A DNA stretch of 64,000 nt from a virus: positions 24,193-88,192 of the IMG/VR virus record IMGVR_UViG_3300044957_000713. The stretch is one strand, 5' to 3'. How positions within the stretch are numbered: position 1 is the first letter of the stretch; the number at the start of each line of letters is the position of its first letter. A program made the translations under genes and the position numbers. Below the pieces are notes generated by a model. It saw only the letters and a program-made list of their open reading frames with translations. It was not told the origin of the DNA and searched no databases. Below are positions 41,770-49,653 of this stretch, one piece after another.

Positions 41770-42207
41770 TTACTGACACCAACTTTGTTTTGCATCACCG
41801 TAGTATTCTCTAGCAAAACCGTTGCGGATCAGTTCACTACGTAGGCTAACACCATCCAGAACAATGTCACCCAGCACACGTCCGCCAAACTTGTCCCATG
41901 AGTAAAGAACTACTTGATGTTTCTTTGTAGACTGCACTGCCTTCTTGGTAAACTCTGTGGCAGCTAGGCCAAGCTGATTTTCACTGTCACACTGTGCTCT
42001 GTGTCCTTTTTCGGGAGTGTCTACACCGTAGATTCTCACAGCCAGTTCGGGTTTGAGTGGTGGCGGCAAGAATGTGGCCGCAATCACAACGGTGTCACCA
42101 TCCGTGACACGAACAATTTGTGCGTCGTAGGTGGCTGAATTTTTGGGAGTTTTTTGTGCCCAGACCAGAGCTGGCAAAAGCAACAAGGTGATTAGGATTT
42201 TTTTCAT
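41770..42207 (-). CDS. secreted staphylococcal-type nuclease (SNase)
   Basis: A 145-aa protein. Residues 1-17 form a signal peptide (MKKILITLLLLPALVWA, cleavage before Q18). The SNase core follows: VRVTDGDTV (32-40), VRIYGVDTPE with R58 and E66, and DKFGGR with R110, the equivalents of R35, E43 and R87 in Staphylococcus nuclease. It should be exported and degrade DNA or RNA in the periplasm, for example host or competing DNA. Encoded in a virion-gene block, so probably late. Confidence 0.85.
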   Translation of the reverse strand: MKKILITLLLLPALVWAQKTPKNSATYDAQIVRVTDGDTVVIAATFLPPPLKPELAVRIYGVDTPEKGHRAQCDSENQLGLAATEFTKKAVQSTKKHQVVLYSWDKFGGRVLGDIVLDGVSLRSELIRNGFAREYYGDAKQSWCQ

Positions 42208-42354
42208 TTGTATTCCGTTAAGTTTGTGATTCTTCCCAGCCTAGCTTATACAACAAGTCACTGTTGGCACCAGTGTAGCTCACAGCCAGGGTCAGGGTAT
42301 ATTACGCAGATACCACGGTACAACTTTGAAGGATCTGGACCGCCATGTCTTATC
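42208..42354 (-). pseudogene. possible remnant of a small gene
   Basis: A 147-bp gap with coding-like segments in two frames on the minus strand: one reads LEIRHGGPDPSKLYRG and later IYPDPGCELHW, then stops; another reads ANSDLLYKLGWEESQT before a stop. Joined by a frameshift they could be one short protein, but no start codon is visible. Weak evidence. Confidence 0.2.
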
Positions 42355-42654
42355 TCAAGGTTGGTAGTACACTATTTCGCCTGTGGCAGGGTCAAAATAC
42401 AAGGACTGTAAACCAGTGGTGTCATTGACCACACGCACATTGCCAAGAAAAACATTTGCTCCTGTTGCCTGTATGACTTTGGTCAACTTCCCTGTGGCAT
42501 TGCCAATGTATATTTCGTTGGTATTGATATTTACCGTCATCTCTGCAGGACGAGCGTTGCCAGTGTAGTTGGCTATGCTTTCCTGAGCATTGTCCTTCAT
42601 TACTGTACGACTGATACCAGTCAAGTTATCATATGGTGGTGGAGGATTGGCCAT
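42355..42654 (-). CDS. small fibre-like structural protein
   Basis: A 99-aa protein with beta-repeat composition: MTVNINTNEIYIGNATGKLTK and NVFLGNVRVVNDTTGLQSLYFDP, similar in style to the tail-fibre repeats at 60.5-64 kb. The ATG overlaps the upstream stop (TAATG). Probably a virion or fibre-associated component; no specific family recognised. Confidence 0.6.
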   Translation of the reverse strand: MANPPPPYDNLTGISRTVMKDNAQESIANYTGNARPAEMTVNINTNEIYIGNATGKLTKVIQATGANVFLGNVRVVNDTTGLQSLYFDPATGEIVYYQP

Positions 42655-43028
42655 TATTGTGGATATCCTTTAAAACCTTTGATTGGACTGACTTTGTTAC
42701 CGCCAGGCGGTTCTTCACTGCGCATATCGCCATCATTGAGATCGTCCCAGACGGCGCCAGCGGCTTTGTAGGCCATCTTAAGCATGTCTTGTTCTTCTCG
42801 TGTGTATGGTTGTGCTGTTTTTTCTTTACCAAACCAACTTTTCTTATCCATGTCAGGAACAAATGTTCCATCTGTACAGGCCGCGGCCATCATTACACGA
42901 TTAAGAGTATAGTCAGTGTTCCACTTTTCATTATCGGCAAAGGTATTCAATCCACGTGTTGGGAAACGCTTTCTTTTAGAAAGTTTTGCGTTGCCATCAG
43001 ACTCTGACAAAAACTCCCATGCTCTCAC
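42654..43028 (-). CDS. capsid-targeted conserved phage protein
   Basis: A 124-aa protein starting MRAWEFLSES. I chose the GTG at 43028, which has AAGGAG at proper spacing; an adjacent GTG at 43031 would add one residue. The N-terminus (W-E-F-L-S-E before S) matches the T4 capsid-targeting sequence, with (L/I)xE cleaved by the prohead protease. The rest is charged and helical, ending in a Gly/Pro-rich tail. It resembles a small conserved protein of T4-like cyanophages. Head packaging is an inference. Confidence 0.65.
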   Translation of the reverse strand: MRAWEFLSESDGNAKLSKRKRFPTRGLNTFADNEKWNTDYTLNRVMMAAACTDGTFVPDMDKKSWFGKEKTAQPYTREEQDMLKMAYKAAGAVWDDLNDGDMRSEEPPGGNKVSPIKGFKGYPQ

Positions 43029-43037
43029 CACTACTCC

Positions 43038-43316
43038 TTAGGTCACGCTTTCTTGAGCAGAACTTGCTGTTCCTAACTCAAGTGCAGTAAACGGCGTCCC
43101 TGTCACAGTAACTTTGTTACCTGCTCCAGCATAAACTTCAAACACTGTGTTGGCTGGAATATTGATTGGCGCAGAATAGACATTGCCTAAGGCTGCCGCT
43201 CCACCTAAACTAGTAGCATAGGCTTGATATGTCACAGCATTGGCCCCGGTAGAGATTTGCAGTTTGTCTGTGTAAACTGTAGCATTAGCTAAACTTGTAT
43301 ATACATTTGCAGCCAT
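43038..43316 (-). CDS. small beta-rich probable virion protein
   Basis: A 92-aa Ala/Thr/Val-rich protein (MAANVYTSLANATVYTDKLQ...), apparently all beta with a short disordered tail. It has an AGAGAA-type SD and is flanked by capsid-targeted proteins. I see similarity only in composition to the small late protein at 4255-4638. A decoration or tail-associated role is possible. Confidence 0.6.
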   Translation of the reverse strand: MAANVYTSLANATVYTDKLQISTGANAVTYQAYATSLGGAAALGNVYSAPINIPANTVFEVYAGAGNKVTVTGTPFTALELGTASSAQESVT

Positions 43317-43331
43317 TTTTATTCTCTTTCT

Positions 43332-43961
43332 TTACCACGCACGGCAAGACCAATATCTTGCCTTTGTTCTTGGTCCTGGATTATCGCAGTTGTGTCTAGC
43401 ACGGAAACTACGACGACGTGCAGGATTTGATTTTTTAATCTTCATTGTTTTCTGGCCAGCACGCTTGGCTGACGTACCACCATGACCAAAGTTTACTTTT
43501 TTGATGTTGCCTGAGCTGGGATCGCGCACGTACACTTTGAACTTTTTGACATCACCTCTGGTAGGCTTGCCCAGTGCAACCTTGCGCCCGTGATATTCTG
43601 CTTCTCCCATGGGATCTTGCGGACCGCTGCCTTGAGATGCAAGGTTGCCTACGTCACTGCTAGGTTCCTCCTCTGTAGGATCCTCACTGACCAACACATC
43701 GTCCACACTCATTTCCTCATCCACACAGCTACAGGCTGCTTGCATACACACTGAACATAGGTCTTCTACATGATAGCCATAACTTTCCAGTATGGCAATC
43801 AACTTGTCATCTGCTTCGATGCACAGTCTGTCTTCTTCCACAGCAATGATATGACTTTCCAACAAGCAATCTTCCTTGATATTGATAGCAAAGTCATCTC
43901 CCACTGCTGGATTTTCCATCCACTGCTCTGATTCAACGATGTAATCTTTTAGAGATTTCAT
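43332..43961 (-). CDS. capsid-targeted protein with basic Cys-containing C-terminus
   Basis: A 209-aa protein. The N-terminus MKSLKDYIVES has the capsid-targeting pattern, with E10 before S11. The middle contains DLCSVCMQAACSC and an acidic linker. The C-terminal domain from RDPSSGNIKKVNFGHGG to SFRARHNCDNPGPRTKARYWSCRAW is a conserved basic domain I associate with T4-like cyanophage virion proteins. It may bind DNA inside the head. The ATG overlaps the previous stop (ATGA). Confidence 0.7.
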   Translation of the reverse strand: MKSLKDYIVESEQWMENPAVGDDFAINIKEDCLLESHIIAVEEDRLCIEADDKLIAILESYGYHVEDLCSVCMQAACSCVDEEMSVDDVLVSEDPTEEEPSSDVGNLASQGSGPQDPMGEAEYHGRKVALGKPTRGDVKKFKVYVRDPSSGNIKKVNFGHGGTSAKRAGQKTMKIKKSNPARRRSFRARHNCDNPGPRTKARYWSCRAW

Positions 43962-45817
43962 GACGATTTGTACTGTTTGTAAAGACTCATCAAGTTAGAT
44001 TCCATTTCTGATTCTGAAACCTGTTGAGTTGGTACCACTGGTATGGTTGTCATGCCAGTGACTTTGTTCTTGTTCAACCCGCCTGCTATGGTCTTGGTCA
44101 TGTAGTCAGTGCTTTGCATTTCTGGCTTAGGTGCATTGGCTGCATCTTCTTCCATTTGTTCACAGCAACAATCTTGTTGTCCACACGCAGGGCATGCTTC
44201 TTTGTGTCCAGCGCCCGACCCCATGCCTGCCAGTTTCAGTATTTGTGCAAGTTTGATAGCATCTTCTTCCATTTGTTCACAGCCACAATCTTGTTGTCCA
44301 CACGCAGGGCATGCTTCTTTGTATCCAGCACCCGACCCCATGCCTGCCAGTTTCAGTATTTGTGCAAGTTTGATAGCATCTTCATCTGTGGCGTTAACTG
44401 ACAGACTCTTCTTACCGTTTTCACCCATGCTCATGTTGATGCTCATGCCTTCTGACAACACTGTCTTGAGCTTGTTGTCAAAACTTTCTAAGATTTGGCC
44501 TTCGTACACGCCTTTCCCAAACACCATACCTTTTTTGCCTTTGCTGCCTGTGGGGGCAGATGCTACTGATCCGGCTACTGTGCTTTCTTCAGTTTCTTCT
44601 TTGCCTTTTTTCTTAGCCATCTTGGTAGCTGTGGCATACATGACTTCTTCGCCGCGCTCGCCATAGCGTTTTTCAAAATCGCCTTTGGATTTCTTCATTG
44701 ACTTTACAAACTTTTCGCGCTTGGCCATTTCAGGCTTAGAGAGTTTGCGCTCGGGCATCATGCCTTCTTCGTCTTTTTCAACTTTCTGGCTGGCCATATA
44801 GTCACGTGCTGTGTCAATGTAGTCCATGGCCTTGGTGATCTTGCTCTGTACCCACTCAGGTAGATTTTGGTCATCACTTAGGATGCGATGTAGTTCTTTG
44901 GCGGCTGCTTCGATTGTATGTAGTTGCTCTTTGGCCATGTCGCCTTCGCGATCATATTCGCCACGATCTACTAACTGTGTTTCATCTTCCTTCATGCGAA
45001 GTAGTTTGCTACGACCAGTTGGGCCTTTGGCGCCAAGTTTACGGCCTGAACCTTTGGGACGGCCTTTTTTCTTGTCTTTGAGATTACCGTGTTCGTCGTA
45101 GTCGTCATCAGTGGTTTCATCACGATTGGTACGATAGCCATACTTTTTGTGTATGTTGCGTTCGCTTTCAGGATCCTTTTGATTTTTAGTCATTGCGCCT
45201 TGTAGGCCTTTGAGCAATCGCATGTCTAGTTCGTCAAGACTTTCTTCACGCACTGTTTCCATATCGCCATCACCGTCAAGATCGGCTTTCTTTAATCCAG
45301 CGGCACGGGCCTTGGCCAGATTGCCTGTGAACTTGTTGCCTTCTTCCATGTCAGCTTCGTCCATCTTGTCATGTTTGGCACGAATCCGGGCCATAGTTTC
45401 TTTGCTGGCGCCTTCACGTCCGGCCTTTTGTAGGGCCCTCATGCCTGTCTCACCATATTTTTTCTTGCCTAGATAAGCCTGTAATGCACTCTCATCCATG
45501 TCTGATTCTTCTATGCTTTCCTTGGCGCGAAGTTTTTTCAATACAGCACCAGCAACTTTTTCGCCGCGCTCGGCTGACCCATAGGCCTTACCAGCTTTGG
45601 CTGCGATAGTGGCAAAGGCTTTGCCTGGCTTGCCAATGTCTTTGCCGGCACGTGCCTTTTTAGCAGAATAGTCTCTGGTTGATTCGTCAACTTCTCCGGC
45701 AGCTTTTTTCATAGATTCTTTTTTGTTGCCGTCTTTGTCCAGATCAAGGAAGTCAGGTTTACTACCTCGACCTTCCAACAGGTTCATCTTACCTAGTATT
45801 TCGTACATGTTGTTCAT
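43958..45817 (-). CDS. large charged head-associated protein with tandem Cys repeat
   Basis: A 619-aa protein, very rich in Lys/Glu/Asp. The N-terminal MNLLEGRGSK includes LLE-G (13-16), a prohead-protease-like site. Two EF-hand-like acidic loops are seen: DLDKDGNK (25-32) and DLDGDGDM (179-186). A Lys-rich middle (about 200-400) could bind DNA. Near the C-terminus a 39-aa unit with ACPACGQQDCxC is duplicated in tandem. Probably a core or internal head protein; the cysteine repeats may bind zinc. SD AAGGA. Confidence 0.65.
   Translation of the reverse strand: MNNMYEILGKMNLLEGRGSKPDFLDLDKDGNKKESMKKAAGEVDESTRDYSAKKARAGKDIGKPGKAFATIAAKAGKAYGSAERGEKVAGAVLKKLRAKESIEESDMDESALQAYLGKKKYGETGMRALQKAGREGASKETMARIRAKHDKMDEADMEEGNKFTGNLAKARAAGLKKADLDGDGDMETVREESLDELDMRLLKGLQGAMTKNQKDPESERNIHKKYGYRTNRDETTDDDYDEHGNLKDKKKGRPKGSGRKLGAKGPTGRSKLLRMKEDETQLVDRGEYDREGDMAKEQLHTIEAAAKELHRILSDDQNLPEWVQSKITKAMDYIDTARDYMASQKVEKDEEGMMPERKLSKPEMAKREKFVKSMKKSKGDFEKRYGERGEEVMYATATKMAKKKGKEETEESTVAGSVASAPTGSKGKKGMVFGKGVYEGQILESFDNKLKTVLSEGMSINMSMGENGKKSLSVNATDEDAIKLAQILKLAGMGSGAGYKEACPACGQQDCGCEQMEEDAIKLAQILKLAGMGSGAGHKEACPACGQQDCCCEQMEEDAANAPKPEMQSTDYMTKTIAGGLNKNKVTGMTTIPVVPTQQVSESEMESNLMSLYKQYKSS
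44142..44375 (-). repeat. 117-bp tandem duplication in the 619-aa protein gene
   Basis: Two copies, 44142-44258 and 44259-44375, differing at about three positions. Each encodes 39 aa with a helix (EDAIKLAQILKLAGM) and the cysteine cluster CPACGQQDCxC. The protein copies differ at two residues (Y/H, G/C). Near-identity indicates a recent duplication. Confidence 0.9.
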
Positions 45818-45828
45818 TTTTGTTTTCC

Positions 45829-46428
45829 TTATCTGGCTGCGCTGTGTACAGCTGGTATTTTGTTGGTACCACCAATGGGACTCTTCTGTCCCATTGGGAA
45901 GTCGTCTGTGGTCACTGCTGGTGGTGTCTTGCCACCAGCCACTGTGAACGAACTCTTGTATGCGTTCTTGACCACTGCATGTTCTTTGGGTGCCGCAGAA
46001 TAATCTTTCTTGAGATCACGTTGCTGTTTATCTGGGGCAGGATAATCAGTATCTGTGAGAAGATTTTTGTTTTCATCATCTTGTTTAATAACTTCTGCGT
46101 CAACGCTGTCAGCATATTTTTTATCAGTCATTGCAATACGATTTGGATCTAATCCCAACAGTTGAGCTATTTGGGTGATCTGTGGAGGTGTTGCTGGATA
46201 GTTAAAAATAACATCAACAAAAGTCATGCTCTCGTTTGGAAACTTAGGAAAATCAGGCAGGCTTTTTTGCACTGGTGTTTTCTTGGTATCGCTCATCGAC
46301 ACTACATCAAACTGCTTGAGTTTTTCTTTGAATCCACTCATAAAACCTGCGGGCAAATCTCCGGCGATTTTGATGCGATAATCGTATGTGTGTTTAGATT
46401 CTGTTAGGTATTCTGCAAAAGTTTTCAT
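45829..46428 (-). CDS. capsid-targeted internal head protein candidate
   Basis: A 199-aa protein starting MKTFAEYLTESKHT, strikingly like the T4 internal protein III N-terminus MKTYQEFIAEA. The prohead protease would cut after E10. The rest has a small alpha/beta region (YRIKIAGDLPAGFMSGF...) and a Pro/Lys/Asp-rich disordered tail. In T4, such internal proteins are injected with DNA and counter host defences. SD AGGGGT, and GTAAATA at 46446-46452. Function beyond packaging unknown. Confidence 0.7.
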   Translation of the reverse strand: MKTFAEYLTESKHTYDYRIKIAGDLPAGFMSGFKEKLKQFDVVSMSDTKKTPVQKSLPDFPKFPNESMTFVDVIFNYPATPPQITQIAQLLGLDPNRIAMTDKKYADSVDAEVIKQDDENKNLLTDTDYPAPDKQQRDLKKDYSAAPKEHAVVKNAYKSSFTVAGGKTPPAVTTDDFPMGQKSPIGGTNKIPAVHSAAR

Positions 46429-46445
46429 ATTTAACCCCTATATCA

Positions 46446-46452
46446 TATTTAC
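46446..46452 (-). promoter_or_regulatory. late promoter element (GTAAATA)
   Basis: GTAAATA on the minus strand, 17 nt before the ATG at 46428, with an SD between; it directly follows the gp16 stop. Confidence 0.45.
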
Positions 46453-46935
46453 CTATGCTGGCTTCTTTGGTTGTTCGCGACGCAACAAGCGTTCCAATAG
46501 TTCGTTACGATCCAAGATATGCCCTGTGCCTGTTGTAACTTGAGGATTGTCTGAATCTTGATCCATCTTGGCTTTTTGTAGTTGAAGTTGTATCATTTTT
46601 AACTTCTTATTCATCTTGGCTGTTTTGGCAGTGATAGCATGTCCCAGCATGGCACCGGCCACAGCAAAGATTTCACTGGCATAGCGACTGTCTACCTGCA
46701 TGCCCAAGTCCATGAGACTGTCATAGCTTTCCGTGGCTTTTTTGGCCAGCTCGTCCATTTCGGTATCTGATGCTTCAAGGCCGCGCACTGCCGGTAGTGC
46801 AGATTCGATCTTGTCTAAGGTAGCCAAGGATTCGGGCAGTATGGGTAGATTTCCCTCTACGTCGTTACCAGGGTGCGCAGGATCAGTATCATCTTGCCCT
46901 GGCAAATCAAAAAGTTCTTCAAGTTTGCGTGTCAT
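46453..46935 (-). CDS. gp16: terminase small subunit (T4 gp16)
   Basis: A 160-aa helical protein (T4 gp16: 164 aa). N-terminal LEELFDLPG, then the central helix pair SRYASEIFAVAGAMLGHAIT/AKTAKMNKKLKMIQLQLQKAK and a C-terminal NELLERLLR, the layout of gp16-type recognition subunits that regulate gp17. GTAAATA lies 5 nt before the ATG, with no SD, so the mRNA may be leaderless. The assignment rests on layout, size and position. Confidence 0.7.
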   Translation of the reverse strand: MTRKLEELFDLPGQDDTDPAHPGNDVEGNLPILPESLATLDKIESALPAVRGLEASDTEMDELAKKATESYDSLMDLGMQVDSRYASEIFAVAGAMLGHAITAKTAKMNKKLKMIQLQLQKAKMDQDSDNPQVTTGTGHILDRNELLERLLRREQPKKPA

Positions 46936-46940
46936 GTGGG

Positions 46941-46947
46941 TATTTAC
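46941..46947 (-). promoter_or_regulatory. late-promoter-like element, leaderless type
   Basis: GTAAATA on the minus strand, 5 nt before the gp16 ATG at 46935, no SD. Confidence 0.4.
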
Positions 46948-46951
46948 CGCA

Positions 46952-47386
46952 TTATTTCTTGCCGTTGCGGAAGATATCGTCTTCGGTTATCACACGAAAC
47001 TGAAGCCCTTGCCTGCGGCACCATTTGGTTGCCGCATCCCACTTGGCATAGTTTACAGCAACGATAGCACGATCTCGAACAGATGCTTTGCTTTCTAATA
47101 CACTTTGTTTTTTGGGCTTGATTTCGATTAGCTCAGTTTTTACAGTATTATCTTTGGTGCGATACTGGATGAGAAAGTCAGGAATATAGTTGGTCATCTT
47201 GCCTGTCAGCGGATTGCGGTAGGGTATCGATATTGACTCACTGGCCCAACCCACAATGCTGTCATTGTTGTCACAGAAACGCATAAAGGCCTGTTCCCAA
47301 CCTGAACGATATTTGGGCTTGCCTTTGCCTAAATACTTTTGTGAGTTGCGTACTTCAAAGAAACCCTGTGTGTAGTTCCTGCTCAT
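46952..47386 (-). CDS. gp4: head completion protein (T4 gp4)
   Basis: A 144-aa protein (T4 gp4: about 150 aa). YTQGFFEVRNSQKYLGKGKP, YRSGWEQAFMRFCDNNDSIV and YIPDFLIQY...ELIEIKPKKQ show the gp4 pattern, which has a PD-(D/E)xK-like nuclease core (E31, D70, E88-x-K90). It completes the head after packaging. The ATG overlaps the preceding stop (ATGA). Confidence 0.88.
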   Translation of the reverse strand: MSRNYTQGFFEVRNSQKYLGKGKPKYRSGWEQAFMRFCDNNDSIVGWASESISIPYRNPLTGKMTNYIPDFLIQYRTKDNTVKTELIEIKPKKQSVLESKASVRDRAIVAVNYAKWDAATKWCRRQGLQFRVITEDDIFRNGKK

Positions 47387-47742
47387 GGTAGAACATTACG
47401 GGCCGCATAGAAGTTTGGAGTGACCAAAGCATTTATACCCAACAAGGTGGCATTGCTACGCTGATTGTTGAGATAGTAACACAGAGTGGCTGTTAGTTGT
47501 AGTTGATCCTTTCCTTGTATTTCTGCCAGAAGCTCCATTATTGGACGTTTGGAATACTCAGCCACTTGGAACAGGCTAACCGTAAAGTTCTGCGCGGCTA
47601 GCTTATTTTTGAAAACACGATTGAAATAGCTGAGCACAGCATCGTATTGGTCCACTGGTACGTCTGATTCAAACACATAGAATCGATCAAATACCTTGAC
47701 CGTGGTATCAATTTTTGGATCACTGTAGTTTACTGATGTCAT
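47383..47742 (-). CDS. conserved virion-region protein
   Basis: A 119-aa protein, helical with a beta start (VKVFDRFYVFESDVPVDQYD). It lies between the tube-initiator and gp4 genes, coupled by ATGA on both sides, so a tail or neck assembly role is likely. I cannot assign a T4 homologue; a baseplate component is one possibility. Confidence 0.6.
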   Translation of the reverse strand: MTSVNYSDPKIDTTVKVFDRFYVFESDVPVDQYDAVLSYFNRVFKNKLAAQNFTVSLFQVAEYSKRPIMELLAEIQGKDQLQLTATLCYYLNNQRSNATLLGINALVTPNFYAARNVLP

Positions 47743-48944
47743 CTAGGCACAACCTGTGTGGAAGGGCTTGTCAATGTAGGTGTGGCCGAACGAGGTGTGG
47801 CCGGCGATGCGGTAGTAGTGTTTACCTGCGCAGGTACTTTAGGAAAGAAAAATCCATCGGCCTTGTTGGCAGCCTGACGCACTGCACCTGGCAGCTCGGC
47901 TCTGATCACGTCTTTGACCACAGCATTGGCTTCGTTACGAACGATGCTGGCAAGATTTTTTCCTTTGAATGTTTGATAAGCAGTTCCAGCTTTTTGTACA
48001 GCACCAATGATACCCAAAACTGATCCACTCTGTAGGTCGTTGACAATGCCGCCCACTGTGTCAATCAAGCCGCCCTGTCCCAATATGGTTGCACTGTTGC
48101 CCAATCTATTCAAAGGACTGCGTTTGGTATCATAGTTGGCAGGGTCAGCAAAACCTTTGATATTTGCGCTGGGTCTTGATGTATCAATCTTACCTTGATA
48201 GTATTTCACAGTTTCATAGCGCACAACCATTTGATGTTCCATAAGACCATTGCCTTGGCTGTAATCATAGGTATCATGTCGCCAGTCAGCGATCATTGGG
48301 TTAATCAACACATAAGCACAGAAGTCATGTTGACTCATGCCATAAATCGTAATATCTTTGAAGAATGGTGCTTTGCCACCAACACCGGCTGCTCCGTCAC
48401 TGTAACTTTCGCCAATGTATCCCCAATCGTTGACTGTACGATCATCTTTATAGATGTCTCGACCGTTGTAACTGAGTTTGGGATCTCCACCGTTGCCGCT
48501 CTGTCCCAAGCTGCCTTGTGTAACAGGCACGCCCCAATACTGTTGAGTAGGATCTTTGTAGTAATAAGCAAAGTAGTTGTACCACATGTTACGGATCAAG
48601 TCGTTACCGTCATCGTGGAAAGTAAACTGACAGGGATTGTAGTTGATTTTTTTCTGCACCAACCGCTTGCGGTTGTACTGGTTCATCGTCTCTACGTCAA
48701 TGTCGTAGTTGGGCAACTGCACGGTCTTGACCAAGAGACCAAGATTTTGTTGATCAGCCCTGTTGAAAACTTCTTTGAGTTTGGGTATTTCTACTGTGTT
48801 GAGATTGAAGTAGACGTGGAATAAAAACTTGTAGCGAGGCGCTAGCTGATATCCGTTGGCACGAAAAGTCTTGCTGGCGTGTGTGTAGTCCTTTAGATAG
48901 TCACTTCCAAAGAACCCCTTTAGGAAGTCCTGTCCAAAGGCCAT
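47739..48944 (-). CDS. baseplate-tail tube junction protein (gp48/gp54-like)
   Basis: A 401-aa protein. DYTHASKTFRANGYQLAPRYKFLFHVYF, VKTVQLPNYDIDVETMNQYNRK and NPCQFTFHDDGNDLIRNMW resemble the tube-like fold of T4-like tube caps and initiators. The C-terminal 120 aa are Ala/Thr/Pro-rich. In T4, gp48 and gp54 form the platform on which gp19 polymerises; I cannot tell which it equals. It follows gp19 closely. Confidence 0.7.
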   Translation of the reverse strand: MAFGQDFLKGFFGSDYLKDYTHASKTFRANGYQLAPRYKFLFHVYFNLNTVEIPKLKEVFNRADQQNLGLLVKTVQLPNYDIDVETMNQYNRKRLVQKKINYNPCQFTFHDDGNDLIRNMWYNYFAYYYKDPTQQYWGVPVTQGSLGQSGNGGDPKLSYNGRDIYKDDRTVNDWGYIGESYSDGAAGVGGKAPFFKDITIYGMSQHDFCAYVLINPMIADWRHDTYDYSQGNGLMEHQMVVRYETVKYYQGKIDTSRPSANIKGFADPANYDTKRSPLNRLGNSATILGQGGLIDTVGGIVNDLQSGSVLGIIGAVQKAGTAYQTFKGKNLASIVRNEANAVVKDVIRAELPGAVRQAANKADGFFFPKVPAQVNTTTASPATPRSATPTLTSPSTQVVPR

Positions 48945-48948
48945 GTCG

Positions 48949-49566
48949 TTAACCTGTTACTACGTCGCCCAGTGTTCGGCCCACTAACGCGCCAACACCA
49001 GAACCAATAGGAGTTTGGGTAGCGTTGTCAAAGCGGATGTTCATGGTAATAGTAACTGGTAAGCTCTCTGCGTAGTTGAGATCGTTGTAGTTCACTGAGG
49101 CCAAGTAGCAACCATAGATCTCCCAAGTTTCAAGAACCACAGGAGTTGACGCACCGTTGCCACCATCGAGGATTTCACAACGTGTGGTAAACTTATAGTC
49201 AATGCCTGAACTGGCGGATGCCTGCTCCATAAAGTCCAACTGCTTTTGCAGTTGTTCGCCGACTAACTTGGCCACGTTACCACCTGCATCATCTCGCAAG
49301 TTAACTGTGAGAGCTTCCCAGCTGTATTTGCCAGCCAAATAAATGGTGGAGTTATAAACCGGTACTTGCATTTCTTCAAAGGTCACTGATGGACGTGTGA
49401 AGTCAATGACTTGTTTGGTCAACTCGGTTCTTGGTGTGCTGACTCCAAGATTCTCAAATACCACACGGAAGCGATACTTGAGCTTTGGCATGAGCAAGCC
49501 TTGTGTTGGACTTGACTGATCACTGGCCAAAGGCACGGTCATTCTAGTTAATGATGCGATGGACAT
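48949..49566 (-). CDS. gp19: tail tube protein (T4 gp19)
   Basis: A 205-aa protein (T4 gp19: 163 aa). LMPKLKYRFRVVFENLG, FTRPSVTFEEMQVPVYNSTIYLAGKYSWEALTV and WEIYGCYLASVNYNDLNYAESLPVTITMNIRFDNA show the gp19 pattern. It stacks as hexamers to form the tail tube. It has its own CATAAATA late promoter and an AGGAG SD just after the gp18 terminator, consistent with high expression. Confidence 0.93.
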   Translation of the reverse strand: MSIASLTRMTVPLASDQSSPTQGLLMPKLKYRFRVVFENLGVSTPRTELTKQVIDFTRPSVTFEEMQVPVYNSTIYLAGKYSWEALTVNLRDDAGGNVAKLVGEQLQKQLDFMEQASASSGIDYKFTTRCEILDGGNGASTPVVLETWEIYGCYLASVNYNDLNYAESLPVTITMNIRFDNATQTPIGSGVGALVGRTLGDVVTG

Positions 49567-49587
49567 GTTTGTCTCCTATTATGTAAT

Positions 49588-49595
49588 TATTTATG
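49588..49595 (-). promoter_or_regulatory. late promoter element of gp19 (CATAAATA)
   Basis: CATAAATA on the minus strand, 21 nt before the ATG at 49566, with an AGGAG SD between. Confidence 0.65.
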
Positions 49596-49607
49596 GCAGA
49601 TGAGATC

Positions 49608-49636
49608 AAAAAAAATGGGGCCAAAGCCCCATTTTT
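49608..49636 (-). terminator. Rho-independent terminator after gp18
   Basis: On the minus strand: ATGGGGC/GCCCCAT stem with a 4-nt loop and eight T. It separates gp18 from gp19. Confidence 0.85.
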
Positions 49637-49653
49637 CTGCATTTGCGATACCG

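Noticed and set aside
44024-45101. Long open frames on the plus strand across the 619-aa gene
   Set aside because: They are antisense shadows of a Lys/Glu-rich gene, keep the same 117-bp repeat, and have Ser/Cys-rich, random-looking composition without start signals.
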